From assembly GCA_016705335.1 (NCBI GenBank), contig JADIYN010000020.1:1-64000 (forward strand): DNA of 64,000 bases, in the 5' to 3' direction. The notes beneath the pieces were generated by a model, which did not search any database, was not told where the DNA came from, and saw only the letters and a list, made by a program, of their open reading frames with translations. The stretch is from Draconibacterium sp. Lineage in GTDB: Bacteria > Bacteroidota > Bacteroidia > Bacteroidales > Prolixibacteraceae. Each line of letters begins with the position of its first letter. Position 1 is the first letter of the stretch. Of this stretch, positions 37,616-47,427 are shown piece after piece. The translations under genes were made by a program, and so were the position numbers.

Positions 37616-39557
37616 TTAGAAATTAAAATTCACTTGAACTTCAGTGCCTTTTTGTGGCTCCGAGAAAAAATCAAGCTGACCTTTCAACGATTCAACCCGG
37701 GAACGAATACTATTGAGTCCACTTGTATTCTTGTCTTTCAGTTTATCAGGATTAAATCCAATTCCGTTGTCCTGAACTACCAGATTAATACGCTCTTGTT
37801 CCTGAATGACCTGAACGTTTATCTGTCGGGATTTTGAATGTTTGATGGCATTGTTTACCAGCTCCTGAGCAATTCGGAATATGGCAACTTCGTATCTTTC
37901 ATCCATTCGCTGGTCGTTACCAAAATAATGCAGTTTTGATGTCTATACTTCCGCAAAAGTCAGAAAGAGCAGCTTTCAATCCATATCGCATAAGCGATTC
38001 GGGCATAAGGTTGTGTGCAACCCGGCGAAGTTCGCGGATGGAGCCGTCTAGCATTTCGAGTGCATTTTCAAATGCCGGGATATCCGTTTCAGGTAAAATG
38101 GCATTTCCTTTCATATTTGTCAGATTAAGTTTTATAACTGATAACATTCCGCCCAATCCATCGTGCAGGTCGCGGGCCAGCCGCTTGCGTTCTGCTTCTT
38201 CACCCTGTAACAATGCTTGTGTGGCGGTGAGTTGTCTTTCTGTTTCCAATTCACTTATGCGTTGGGCTTTTAATTCTGCATCTTTCTCCACCAGCTGTCT
38301 TTTTCGGTTCAGGTTGCGTATAAAAAAGAAGCCTTTAACTGATAACAAAAACATAATAATAAGCAATCCAATTATTGAAACATTTCGAAGCTTTTTATCT
38401 TTTTCCAGAAGAAGAATTTGGGACTGTTTTTTTTCAGTTTCGTATTTCAATTCAAGATCCTGAGTTGCGCGAAGAATTTTTTCATTAACTATCAGGTTGC
38501 TTACCGAATCGTGTTTTTGAGCAAAATAATGGTATTTGGGATAATCATTCTGTGCCATATAAACTTCGGCGAGCGATGCCAGACATTCCTGTTCTTCGTT
38601 CAGGAAATAGTTCTTTTGGGCAATGCTTAATGCCTGCTGAAGCAATTCTTCTGATGAACTGAATCGGTTTTTGTAAAGTTCGTAATACGACAGGCCCCGT
38701 TTGGTCATGCAAATACCTTTTTGATCATCAATCTGAATTTGTATTGGCAATACTTCGGTGTAATACTGACGGGCTTTTTCGTAATCTCTAAGCTGATAAA
38801 AATGGTCGGCCAAATTGACTAAAATACTGCTCTCGAGATAAAGGTTTTGATTAAGTTTTGCAATTCGCAAAGCTTCCTGATATCCAGCCATAGCTTTTTC
38901 TGTTTCCGGAGGATCGTTTTTCGAATAGCTAACCGATAAGTTCATTAAAATAGTTCCCCGTGTATTACTGTTGAGTTGATCATGACAAAGAGCAAGTGCC
39001 TTCTCTCCATAAAAAATGGCCTTATCATATCTTTCCAGATTTTGATATAACATGTGCATCACATCGAAAAAAAGTGATTTGTATGCTTTATTGTCGGTCT
39101 TTTCGAAATATGGAGCAACCTTTTGATAATAAATGAGCGCGGTTTCGTATTGCTCCATGTAATTGTAACAGTTGCCAATGTTAAAGAGACTTTTGTTTAT
39201 CAACAATTCGTTATTGATTGATTGAGCTGCTTTGAGAGATTTCTGGTTAACAAACAGCGAAGAGTCATAGTCGCCCTGCATATTTAATACTGCAGAGTAA
39301 TTCGCAGCAAATCTGCAAAATCCTGCAACATATTGAATAGAAGCGCTTAACTGTCCAGCTTTCCGGTAATATTGTTTGGCGATTTCAGGATTATTTGTTT
39401 CGTATTGTTCACCAATATTGATATAAAGCTTAACTGCGTTTGAATCTTGTTTGGCTTCAGGAAGCAGACTAAGCAGGCTATCAAGGTTCATGGTTGTTTG
39501 AGATATTGCATGAATAAAACCAAAAATTAAAAACAAGACTAAAATTGTTTTTTTCAT
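37616..39557 (-). CDS. TPR-containing sensor histidine kinase (one frameshift near 37925)
   Basis: About 646 residues. It has a signal peptide (MKKTILVLFLIFGFIHAISQ), then at least six tetratricopeptide repeats facing the periplasm (AGFCRFAANYSAVLNMQGDYDSSL, YYQKVAPYFEKTDN, YEKARQYYTEVLPI). One transmembrane helix follows (NVSIIGLLIIMFLLSVKGFFF), then a coiled coil, a HisKA_3 box (ERKRLARDLHDGLGGML, the phosphorylated His) and a HATPase domain (NAIKHSKSRQ, VVQDNGIGFNP, GTEVQVNF). Near 37925 an A run has one base too many; removing it joins GSIDIKLHYFGNDQ to the ATPase part. This is the periplasmic-TPR kinase type common in Bacteroidota. The signal is unknown. Confidence 0.88.
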
Positions 39558-39735
39558 TCGATACTGATTTTGATAATTCAAAACTAATAAAACATAAGTT
39601 AAACAGAAACCCCTTTTTGGGGGTAAAAATACCTGTGCTAACGTTCTAAATTTGTGAAGATTGTAATTGAGAAAAACATCAAATCAATATACATATCTAC
39701 CTATAACAAGTTAAAAAACTAAAAATCAAATTATC

Positions 39736-41038
39736 ATGAAAAATCTAATCTTAATTTTTGCAATTGTGTTTAACAGCGCGATATATACCGCAACAGCACA
39801 AGTTGATGTTACAGGAAAAGTTGAAACCCAAACCAACAACAGGGTCAATAACAATGTAGACGAAGGTATTGATAAAGGTTTGGATGCAGTTGAAAATAGT
39901 GTAAAAAACCTATTCAAAAAAAAGGACAAAAATGCAAAACCACCCGAAACTATGGATTCTCAGGAATCTGATCAGAACACCCAATCAAATGAAACGGAAA
40001 CTAAAAGTCAAACTGTTCAAGCTAATCAACAAAGTCTTCAATCTTACTCTAAATTCGATTTCATTCCGGGCGAAAAAGTAATTTTTTACGAAGATTTCAG
40101 CCAGGATGCAGTTGGAGATTTTCCCGCTTTGTGGAATACAAATGGTTCAGGGGAAGTTGTAAACACAAATCTGTATCCGGGAAACTGGCTAAAATATGTT
40201 ATGGATGAATCAATCTGGACTGACCAGTTGTTAACCTTACCTGATAATTATACTTTGGAATTCGATGTTGTACCAATTGAAGGATCAGAAGGCGGTATGG
40301 GTGGATGGGGTTTTAGGTTGATGAAATGCTATAAATGAAAAGCATGGGATGGCGGTGCGGTACCTGGTAATGCTGGTTTTGCTTTTGGTGTTGAATATTT
40401 TGGAAGACCTTATTATCGCGCTTATAATAACGAACTGGACGGTGAGTTTTGGGATCAAAAAGGAGATATGGAAAAGGAAAAATTACAGAAAAAGGATCAA
40501 AATACCACATGTCGGTTTGGGTTCAAAAAACAAGGGTGAGGTTGTATCAGAATGAAACCAAGATTTTTGATGTCCCGCGGGCTTTCCCGGCCCTGCTGTA
40601 AAAATGGATCGGCTGAGGTTCGAATCGGGTGCGGCCATGTTAAGTAACATTCGCGTTGCGGTTGGCGCACCCGACATCCGTAATAAACTGATGACCGAAG
40701 GAAAACTGGTTACCTATGGAATTTATTTCGATGTAAATAAAGATGTGGTAAAACCCGAATCGTACGGAACACTGAAAGAAATTGCTGCTATTTTAAATGA
40801 GGTTCCCGATGTAAAAGTGAAAATCTTAGGCCACACCGACGCCGATGGTGCTGATTCTGCTAACCTCGATTTATCGAAACGCCGCGCCACTTCGGTAAAA
40901 GCCGAACTTGCCAAATCGTTCGGTGTGAATGCCGACCGCATCGAAACCGACGGTATGGGCGAAAGCCAGCCGGTAGCCCCAAACGATACTCCTGTTAATA
41001 AAGCTCTAAACCGAAGGGTTGAATTTGTAAAACTTTAA
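39736..41038 (+). CDS. Secreted OmpA-family protein with N-terminal beta-sandwich (four indels)
   Basis: Signal peptide MKNLILIFAIVFNSAIYTATAQ. Then come a polar, coiled stretch (NNVDEGIDKGLDAVENSVKNLF), a sandwich domain (KFDFIPGEKVIFYEDFSQDAVGDFPALWNTNGSGEVV, LPDNYTLEFDVVPI) and, from about residue 310, an OmpA peptidoglycan-binding domain (LVTYGIYFDVNKDVVKPESYGTLKEI, VKILGHTDADGADSANLDLSKRRA, MGESQPVAPNDT, NRRVEFVKL). Between them two compensating A-run errors near 40325 create a false TGA, and single bases are missing near 40490 (A run) and 40597 (C run). With these repaired the length is about 434 residues. The protein probably links a surface or secreted complex to the cell wall. First gene of the five-gene run. 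Confidence 0.78.
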
Positions 41039-41053
41039 ATAGCCTCCCCCAAA

Positions 41054-41070
41054 CCCCTCCGAGGGAGGGG
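41054..41070. repeat. REP-like GC-rich hairpin
   Basis: cccctcc gag ggagggg forms a short GC hairpin after cctcccccaa. It is the kind of intergenic element found repeatedly in Bacteroidota genomes. It sits between the OmpA-type gene and the next signal-peptide gene. Confidence 0.55.
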
Positions 41071-41112
41071 AATAAAGAAAAATTGTCATTATTAATTAAA
41101 TACTTAACCGAA

Positions 41113-41799
41113 ATGAAAAATCTTGTTTTACTACTTGTAGTTATTTTTGGCGCAATGACCCTGAAAGCACAGGAAACCTTTTTTCCCACAAAAGAAGGTA
41201 CAGTGCTGATTTATAAATCCTTCGACAAGAAAGATAAACTTTCTTCTCAAATGAAATACACCATAAAAAAAGTGAACATCAACGGAAGCGATATGGATAT
41301 CACTTATCTCTGCGAATCGCTCGATAACAAGGAAAACCTTGTCTTCAGGGAAGAAATCACCATTCATCAAAAAGGAGATGTTCTTTATTTCGACATGGGC
41401 AATTTCGTTAATAAATCAGCTTTCCAGCAGGACGGCGAAATTCCGGCTGAAGTGGAAGTGAAAGGAAATAATATGCAAATACCGCTTAATCCGCAGCCAG
41501 GGCAAGCCCTGCCCGATGCCAGTGTGGAGATGGCTATGAAAATGGGTTTTGTAAATATGAAAATAGCTGCAAATGTAACTAACCGAAAGGTGGAAGCCAT
41601 TGAGGATATTTCGGTTCCTGCCGGAAATTTTAAATGCTATAAATTTTCAGGCGATATTAACTCGGTTGTTCTTGGCATTAAAGTTAAGGCCAGCAGCATC
41701 GAATGGTTTGCAAAAGGAGTGGGAACAGTAAAATCGGAGTCCTACGATAAAAACGGGAAACTCGATTCGCACACTGAACTTGTATCAATAAGCAATTAA
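41113..41799 (+). CDS. Secreted DUF3108/TapB-like protein
   Basis: About 228 residues, starting MKNLVLLLVVIFGAMTLKAQ, a signal peptide. The ATG 30 bp upstream would precede it with LLIKYLTE. The mature protein is one beta-rich domain: FPTKEGTVLIYKSFDKKDKL, SDMDITYLCESLDNKENLVFREEITI, PLNPQPGQALPDASVEM, AIEDISVPAGNFKCYKFSGDIN, WFAKGVGTVKSESYDKNGKL. The pattern VPAGNFKCYKFSG...WFAKGVGxVKSE is typical of the DUF3108/TapB-like family of periplasmic proteins. Family function is unknown to me. It lies 74 bp behind the OmpA-type gene and is co-directional with three more secreted proteins. Confidence 0.7.
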   Translation: MKNLVLLLVVIFGAMTLKAQETFFPTKEGTVLIYKSFDKKDKLSSQMKYTIKKVNINGSDMDITYLCESLDNKENLVFREEITIHQKGDVLYFDMGNFVNKSAFQQDGEIPAEVEVKGNNMQIPLNPQPGQALPDASVEMAMKMGFVNMKIAANVTNRKVEAIEDISVPAGNFKCYKFSGDINSVVLGIKVKASSIEWFAKGVGTVKSESYDKNGKLDSHTELVSISN

Positions 41800-41823
41800 T
41801 AACCTGTTGAATTTTAAAATTAT

Positions 41824-42813
41824 GTGATGATGAAAGCAATAATTATTATATCGGTGCTAATTTTTTCATCGTGTTTTATTCAGGCGCAAACCATTACGGA
41901 TGAAATTGTGAAAAAAATCCCCGCGTTACCCAAAGATTCATGTAATATTTCCCGGGCTGCAATGGAAGCTTTTCAGCAAAACGTTGCTAATGCAATTGAA
42001 CAGACAGAAGCTGAAATTGATAGGTTGAACGAAATTGTCGATCAAAAAAGCGAAGGAAGCGAAGAACTTGCAAAAGAAAATGCGATGAAACAAATGTCGC
42101 AGCAGTATGGTTTATCGCAGGAACAAATGGCCCAAATGAAAAGCGGTAATATGTCGGCTGCCGATAAGCAGAAAATGGCCAACCAGATTCTGCAACAACA
42201 AACCAACATGTCGATGGGCGAAGTACAGAACCTGTCGAAAATGAGCGATGCAGGCAAAAAAGCCTACACCGAAGCATATGCAGCAGAAATGCAGGCCTCA
42301 GTACAGGCCAATCCCGAAAAATATAAAGTAAATGAAGCTGCCGGAAATATGCATGAACTAATTAGTTCTCAGCAGGCTGTTTTGGGGAGGATAAATTCAA
42401 ATGCTCAGAAAATCGGAGGTTTGTACAGTTCCATTGACAGCGATCCGGCAATTCAGCGGAGTTATAAAAAGATCGACGAGTGGCACGATAAGCTGACATC
42501 GATGATCGGAATTGATTACGGACAGGAAAACAAATGGATTCGCTTTCCATGCTGATTCAGAGGAACAAATAAAAATCTGCGACAAATACACCCACATACA
42601 GAGCCGCGCTGGCAGCATTTTTCAGTAATGAAGTCTTCTTTTTCTGATCAGGAGGAATTGGGAAGAATTACATCCGAATTAACCAAAATGCAAACCGGTG
42701 TTGTTCTTCCGGTCGAAAACACTGAAGTGGCTAAATTACAGTCAGTTAAAGGATACCTGAACAATTTGAAAGACGCGTATAAATTCAAACTCTATTTTCT
42801 GGAAGACAATTAA
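41824..42813 (+). CDS. Secreted Gln/Met-rich coiled-coil protein (two compensating indels)
   Basis: About 329 residues. Signal peptide MKAIIIISVLIFSSCFIQAQ. Residues 35-170 are helical and rich in Gln, Met, Ala and Glu (ANAIEQTEAEIDRLNEIVDQ, KENAMKQMSQQYGLSQEQMAQ, ANQILQQQTNMSMGEVQNLS). Near 42546 a T is extra and near 42625 one is missing. After repair the protein continues as HADSEEQIKICDKYTHIQ, SFSDQEELGRITSELTKMQ and VKGYLNNLKDAYKFKLYFLEDN. No known domain is recognised. The helix-rich make-up suggests an oligomeric adaptor or chaperone-like role in the envelope, which is only inference. It is followed 48 bp later by the TPR protein. Confidence 0.65.
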
Positions 42814-42860
42814 AAAATATGTTTCTGGTTGTCCTGAAATAAACCTAAAAAGCCGGACTT

Positions 42861-44936
42861 ATGAAATACTTATTGCTGATACTTTCGCTGTGTATCTGGA
42901 ATACTGCCGTTTGCCAAACTACGCAGAACATTGAGCAAATCAGGGCGCAAATGGCTAAAATCCGGCAATCAACCAACTGGGATGATCCGGCAGCAGCTGC
43001 AAAAGCCAACGAGGAAATTAAAAAACTGGCCGCACAACTTTCAGGAAAACCACAGGTTCCGGTTCAACAGCAAAGTACGGTAAAAAGTACTCCTGCAACT
43101 TTTAATGTAAAAACTCCGGCTTCGCAGGAAAATGTGCTTGCCATTGCCGATCGGTTTTTCAAAAGATCGTATAAAAAACTGGATGCTATTTCAAAATCCC
43201 AATTCGACCAGGATTTCAAAACGACAGAACAGGAAAAATTCAGTCCGGCGGCAGTAAAAAAACTAACGAGCATGGGAGCTATGCTGATTACCTTTGGCAA
43301 CGACCACAATCTCGCTTGTGTATACCTGACTGCTGCGCTGAAAGCTTTACCGGCCGACACTTTATCGGTGAATAATTTTGGAGGGTATTTGCGTGTAATC
43401 GATTCAACGGCTGTTTCTCTCCCGGTTTTGCTGTATGCCAATAAATTGTTCGATAAAAGTCCGGTAATTTTAACACAAATCGGTTGTAGTTACATGGAAC
43501 TCAAAGATTACAAACAGGCAGAATCGTATTTAAAAAAGGCTGTGGAAATTAATCCCGATTTCGGGCAGGCACACAGTGCTCTTTGCGATTTGTATCTTGC
43601 GCAAAACCGTTTACAGGATGCCATTCTTGAATTATTTGCTGGTGTAAAAGGGATGGGCGTTTCCTATTCAAAGGCATCGCAGAATTATGCCTACATGCAG
43701 CAGCAGGCTGAAAATACGGATACAAAACAGGATTTCTGGGACGAAACCCGAAACCGGCTTAATCCTGATGATGCACTTGCCCCGCTGGTTCCGGAGGATA
43801 AACGAATTAAAATGCCAAAATTTCAGACTTGCCCGGGTGTAACCGACTGGATGGAGGGCGGTGGTTACGCGGCAGCGGTGCAGGTAACCAATGGTTATGT
43901 AAATAAAATGATTTCTTTTTCAAAGGAATTTCTGAAAGTTCAAAAACAGGTGCCCGCTTTACCTCCCAATGCAATCCTTCGCGATTTTCCAAACGAACGG
44001 TTTGCTCTCGACTGTATTCTCGAATATTTTTTCCATGAGTCGGATAAAGAATCAAAAAACTACCAGGGAAAAATTGACGGGATAATGGAAAAACTGTCGG
44101 CCGAAGCGGACGATTATTATTCAAAACGGGAACAGTATACAAATGAATTTGTAAGCTGCACTGAAGGTTGCGGCAACGACCAATATTGTATTGATGAATG
44201 TCACCGTGTTTACTGTTCAAAAGAATGTCCGGCTGCCAATCGTTTTAACCTGAACCTGGATGGCTATTTTAAAGATTACCAGAAAGCTTTTCAGGACACA
44301 AAATCAAATCAGGATAGAATTCTTGATGATTTGTATGCATTTACCGGGCAATGGTTTTCAAAAATTGAAAGCGAATACTGGAGCCGAATATACGCTTACG
44401 AAATTCAAAGGGTTGCTTTGTCAATTGTGGGAAACACATATGCTGCCTACTCGATTCCTTTCATTTGGTCGGCACATAACGATTGCGGCACCGATTGTTC
44501 TTTGTATGCCAATCCGTTTCCGTATCCACCGGATGAGGTTGAAGAAAATACACCCAAGGCAAATAACTGTCCGCAGGATTCAAAACTTTCGGTGGGAATT
44601 GCATTTTGCAGTATGGAATTCGAATGCGAAAGTGTTGAGTTCGGATGTTCGCTGGGTTTATCTGTTTCGTATAAGAAAAACTTCCAAAACAAAAGCACAA
44701 CTGCATTTATTGGCGTTGGTGTGGAAGAGTCGCTGGGAGGTGCCAAAGCGGGAGCTAAAGCCGGATTTACAGTAACGAAGACTGAAAGTGGGGACACGGA
44801 TCTCGGAGTAAAGGCTGAAGTTGGCGTATCTGCTGGCGTTGGACCGGTTTCAAAAGGAAAGAGCTATGAATTTACAGCATCTGTTATGGAAGGTTCGCGC
44901 ATGGAAGGTAAAAATGTTTATGGGATTGGATTTTAG
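42861..44936 (+). CDS. Secreted TPR protein with Cys-rich insert and glycine-rich C-terminal domain
   Basis: 691 residues. Signal peptide MKYLLLILSLCIWNTAVCQ, a helical start, then TPR-like repeats at about residues 200-260 (VILTQIGCSYMELKDYKQAESYLKKAVEINPDFGQAHSALCDLY...). Around residues 430-456 a dense cysteine pattern, C-x3-C-x5-C-x3-C-x4-C-x3-C (SCTEGCGNDQYCIDECHRVY), could hold disulfides or a metal. The last 110 residues are beta-rich and Gly/Ser-rich (SVEFGCSLGLSVSYKK, TTAFIGVGVEESLGGAKAGAKAGF, EVGVSAGVGPVSKG) with a barrel- or jelly-roll-like alternation. No overall family is recognised. It is the largest member of the secreted run and the likely scaffold. Confidence 0.68.
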   Translation: MKYLLLILSLCIWNTAVCQTTQNIEQIRAQMAKIRQSTNWDDPAAAAKANEEIKKLAAQLSGKPQVPVQQQSTVKSTPATFNVKTPASQENVLAIADRFFKRSYKKLDAISKSQFDQDFKTTEQEKFSPAAVKKLTSMGAMLITFGNDHNLACVYLTAALKALPADTLSVNNFGGYLRVIDSTAVSLPVLLYANKLFDKSPVILTQIGCSYMELKDYKQAESYLKKAVEINPDFGQAHSALCDLYLAQNRLQDAILELFAGVKGMGVSYSKASQNYAYMQQQAENTDTKQDFWDETRNRLNPDDALAPLVPEDKRIKMPKFQTCPGVTDWMEGGGYAAAVQVTNGYVNKMISFSKEFLKVQKQVPALPPNAILRDFPNERFALDCILEYFFHESDKESKNYQGKIDGIMEKLSAEADDYYSKREQYTNEFVSCTEGCGNDQYCIDECHRVYCSKECPAANRFNLNLDGYFKDYQKAFQDTKSNQDRILDDLYAFTGQWFSKIESEYWSRIYAYEIQRVALSIVGNTYAAYSIPFIWSAHNDCGTDCSLYANPFPYPPDEVEENTPKANNCPQDSKLSVGIAFCSMEFECESVEFGCSLGLSVSYKKNFQNKSTTAFIGVGVEESLGGAKAGAKAGFTVTKTESGDTDLGVKAEVGVSAGVGPVSKGKSYEFTASVMEGSRMEGKNVYGIGF

Positions 44937-44964
44937 TAAATATCAACCACAAAATTAAATTGAA

Positions 44965-45918
44965 ATGAGAATTAATATTTTAATCCTTGCTTTACTATTT
45001 GCGGGAAATACAAAAATTCAAGCACAGGAATTGCCATTAATTCTTGATAAACAAGGCACTTTCGAAATTCTCAGCCGCACAGATTATGCGGGCATCGATT
45101 GTAGTTTCACCAAAGCCGAAATGATTGCCAACCTTCAGAAAATAAATGATTTGGTGGCTATCTTTCGTAAAAACCCGGTTTTAGCTGAATCGAAAGGATT
45201 CGATGGCAGAGCGCGGATTTACACCACAATCGTTTGTCAGCAGGAAGGTATTTATGGTGTTCCTTCACGAATTAGTTTTGAATTTGCCGCCTGGTTTAAG
45301 AATAAAGATGGAAAGGAAGCACGTGGATTGATTGAACCACCGGAATGGTCGCTGCACATGAATGTGATTCAACCGGGTTGGACTGGCGGTTTCAATCGTA
45401 AACCTGACTTTTTTACCGTTCCTGAGAAGAAGGAAACCATCGTTCCCGGTATTGACGTTTACGATGGCGAATGTTTCGTGATTTACAATCCCGACCGGCC
45501 CAACTACTGGTTGCCTGTTTCAGTAAAAGAAGCATTTGATGTGATTTATGAATGGAACAAAAAAAATTCGGACGAAATTCAGTGGGGAATGATGAAAAAA
45601 ATGTTAGACGAAGAAAGAGCCGCGTTTAAACCCGAGGACTGGAATAAACACGCCACGCGCAGCGGAATGTTGTCGGGTGTTGGAATACTGGAAGGATTTC
45701 CTAAAATCATGAAACCAAACCCCGAATACTGGGATAAATCGAAACCCAAATCCGACATTCAGATAATCACTTTTCGGATGATTACCAATAAAAACTTTCT
45801 CGAACAAAGAACAAAAGAATATCTTCAAAAGAATAGCATAAGTTATCATTGCGCACGGTTCGAGGAATCGCTTGATATTGAGTTTGCAAGGTCGCTGCTT
45901 CCGCTTATCAGAAAATAA
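44965..45918 (+). CDS. Secreted protein of unknown function (317 aa)
   Basis: Signal peptide MRINILILALLFAGNTKIQAQ. The mature protein is mixed alpha/beta and has no motif that I recognise. Notable segments are DYAGIDCSFTKAEMIANLQKINDLV, VPSRISFEFAAWFKNKDGKEARGLIEPPEW, IVPGIDVYDGECFVIYNPDRPNYWLPVSVKEAF and the C-terminal YHCARFEESLDIEFARSLLPLIRK. Three or four cysteines are spread widely. It closes the five-gene run, 28 bp behind the TPR gene. The downstream 700 bp hold no gene, so the run ends here. Confidence 0.62.
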   Translation: MRINILILALLFAGNTKIQAQELPLILDKQGTFEILSRTDYAGIDCSFTKAEMIANLQKINDLVAIFRKNPVLAESKGFDGRARIYTTIVCQQEGIYGVPSRISFEFAAWFKNKDGKEARGLIEPPEWSLHMNVIQPGWTGGFNRKPDFFTVPEKKETIVPGIDVYDGECFVIYNPDRPNYWLPVSVKEAFDVIYEWNKKNSDEIQWGMMKKMLDEERAAFKPEDWNKHATRSGMLSGVGILEGFPKIMKPNPEYWDKSKPKSDIQIITFRMITNKNFLEQRTKEYLQKNSISYHCARFEESLDIEFARSLLPLIRK

Positions 45919-46614
45919 CAATCTTTCTTAAACTAAAATGGTGAGTTTACCCCGAAATGTCAAAAAATGAAGAAATGCCACTAAGTCAAAAATGCGCTAA
46001 GTAACACAAAACATTCAATGCAAATAATATAAGCATTGAGAAATCATTGAACCCTGCTGGCTTTGGAGTAAATGTTACTTTTCAGAGAGGGATAAATTAT
46101 CAATCTATAATCGCAAAAGAATAAAACGCTCATTTTTACAATACTGATGTTTCTTAACTGGAGTTAACAATAACCGAACATGAATACAGTATATAGTCAG
46201 TTGTGACTGCTTACGGCTAAAATCTCAGTGCACACTTCTTATAAAAGAGATACAACAAATAGTTTTAAGGAGGAAAGCATGCAAACAGTAAGGTAATTTC
46301 ATCAATCCTCTCATACCTCGGCAAGCATCATCATTTCAGTCGAAATAGAAATACTTCAGTCTATTGAAAAGTAACTCTCGGTTCAATTAAAACCATTTAT
46401 TTCAAAAAATCATTGGCTGAATTATTGGAATTACATTTCCGGAATAACTGGTTTCCAAACTACAAAGAGAAATTATTGAAGTTGATTGATTGGGGAAAGT
46501 TAGCCGGAATGATATTGCGATATTATATTATTTCTTTAATTGGATTTATAATTTTGTGAATAGGAAGTTGTAATTTGCGTCTGAAATTTCAATCAGACTA
46601 TTAAATACGACAGT
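45919..46614. other. Long gap with no intact gene
   Basis: About 700 bp without a supported coding region. It contains a strong Shine-Dalgarno-like aaggagga (about 46267-46274) followed by ATGCAAACAGTAAGGTAA, a five-codon frame. Behind this stop a translation with several stops (FHQSSHTSASIIISVEIEIL...) looks protein-like, so this may be a decayed gene or one with several indels. A TAATTTTG element (46549-46556) near the end fits a -7 box for the SIMPL gene. I see no transposase or RNA gene. Confidence 0.4.
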
Positions 46615-47325
46615 ATGAAAAACATCAGTTGGTTAAAAACAGCAATAATTTTTAGTTCAATCGTAATTGCCGGTTTTTTTATTGGCAACATGCATAAAAC
46701 TGGTAAAAAATATGACCATTATGTTGAAGTGAAAGGACTTTCGGAGCGCGAAGTAAAGGCAGATCTGGTGGTTTGGCCGCTCAATATTACAATTTCGGGT
46801 AACGATTTGGGCCAGTTAAAAAAGGAAATTGAAAATCAAAGCAAGCAGGTTTACGAGTTCTTTATAAATCAAGGTTTTTCAAAGGAGGAATTGACGGTTG
46901 GCAGTACCAATATCAATGATGCCCTTGCTGATATGTACAACCAAAACTCACGTAACAACGAGTTTCGGTATTTGGCAAAATCCGATTTTACTATCAGAAC
47001 AAACAATATTGAACGATTGCAAAATGCTTTATCAGAATCACTTGAACTTGTTTCACAAGGAATTTTACTGGGTTCAAAAAACACGTGGCGACCAATAGAA
47101 TATATTTTTACGGGGCTGAACGACTTGAAACCTGCAATGATTGAAGAATCGACGAAAAATGCCCGAGAAGTTGCCGAAAAATTTGCCCACGACTCAAATT
47201 CAAAAGTTGGTGGAATCAGGATTGCCCGTCAAGGTTTGTTCTCCATCTCCGACCGTGACGAAAATACACCACAAATAAAAATAGTCAGGGTAGTTTCCAC
47301 AATCGAATTTCAGTTGGAAAATTAA
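46615..47325 (+). CDS. SIMPL (DUF541) domain protein, membrane-anchored
   Basis: 236 residues. One N-terminal membrane segment (LKTAIIFSSIVIAGFFIGNM) is followed by the SIMPL/DUF541 domain: YVEVKGLSEREVKADLVVWPLNI, KQVYEFFINQGFSKEELTVG, FRYLAKSDFTIRTNNIERL, PAMIEESTKNAREVAEKFAHDSNSKVGGIRIARQGLFSI, KIVRVVSTIEFQLEN. This matches family members over their full length. These periplasmic or surface proteins occur widely; some are linked to oxidative-stress tolerance or signalling, but no reaction is established. It stands alone, 100 bp before an unrelated lipoprotein gene. The start is fixed by the membrane segment. Confidence 0.85.
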   Translation: MKNISWLKTAIIFSSIVIAGFFIGNMHKTGKKYDHYVEVKGLSEREVKADLVVWPLNITISGNDLGQLKKEIENQSKQVYEFFINQGFSKEELTVGSTNINDALADMYNQNSRNNEFRYLAKSDFTIRTNNIERLQNALSESLELVSQGILLGSKNTWRPIEYIFTGLNDLKPAMIEESTKNAREVAEKFAHDSNSKVGGIRIARQGLFSISDRDENTPQIKIVRVVSTIEFQLEN

Positions 47326-47427
47326 TAGGGTTAACAATTGTAGTAGATAAAATTTTACAGAATTATTGATCGAAATTTGGGATTTAACCGACAGGATTTT
47401 TAATATCATACCAAAAAACTCAATCTT

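Noticed and set aside
40336..40338. In-frame TGA in the OmpA-type gene as a possible recoding (selenocysteine) site
   Set aside because: Removing one A before and adding one A after gives a continuous sensible sequence (LMNAINEKAWDGG), and no selenocysteine hairpin is seen.
45919..46614. Insertion-sequence remnant
   Set aside because: No inverted repeats, target duplication or transposase-like motif could be found by eye.
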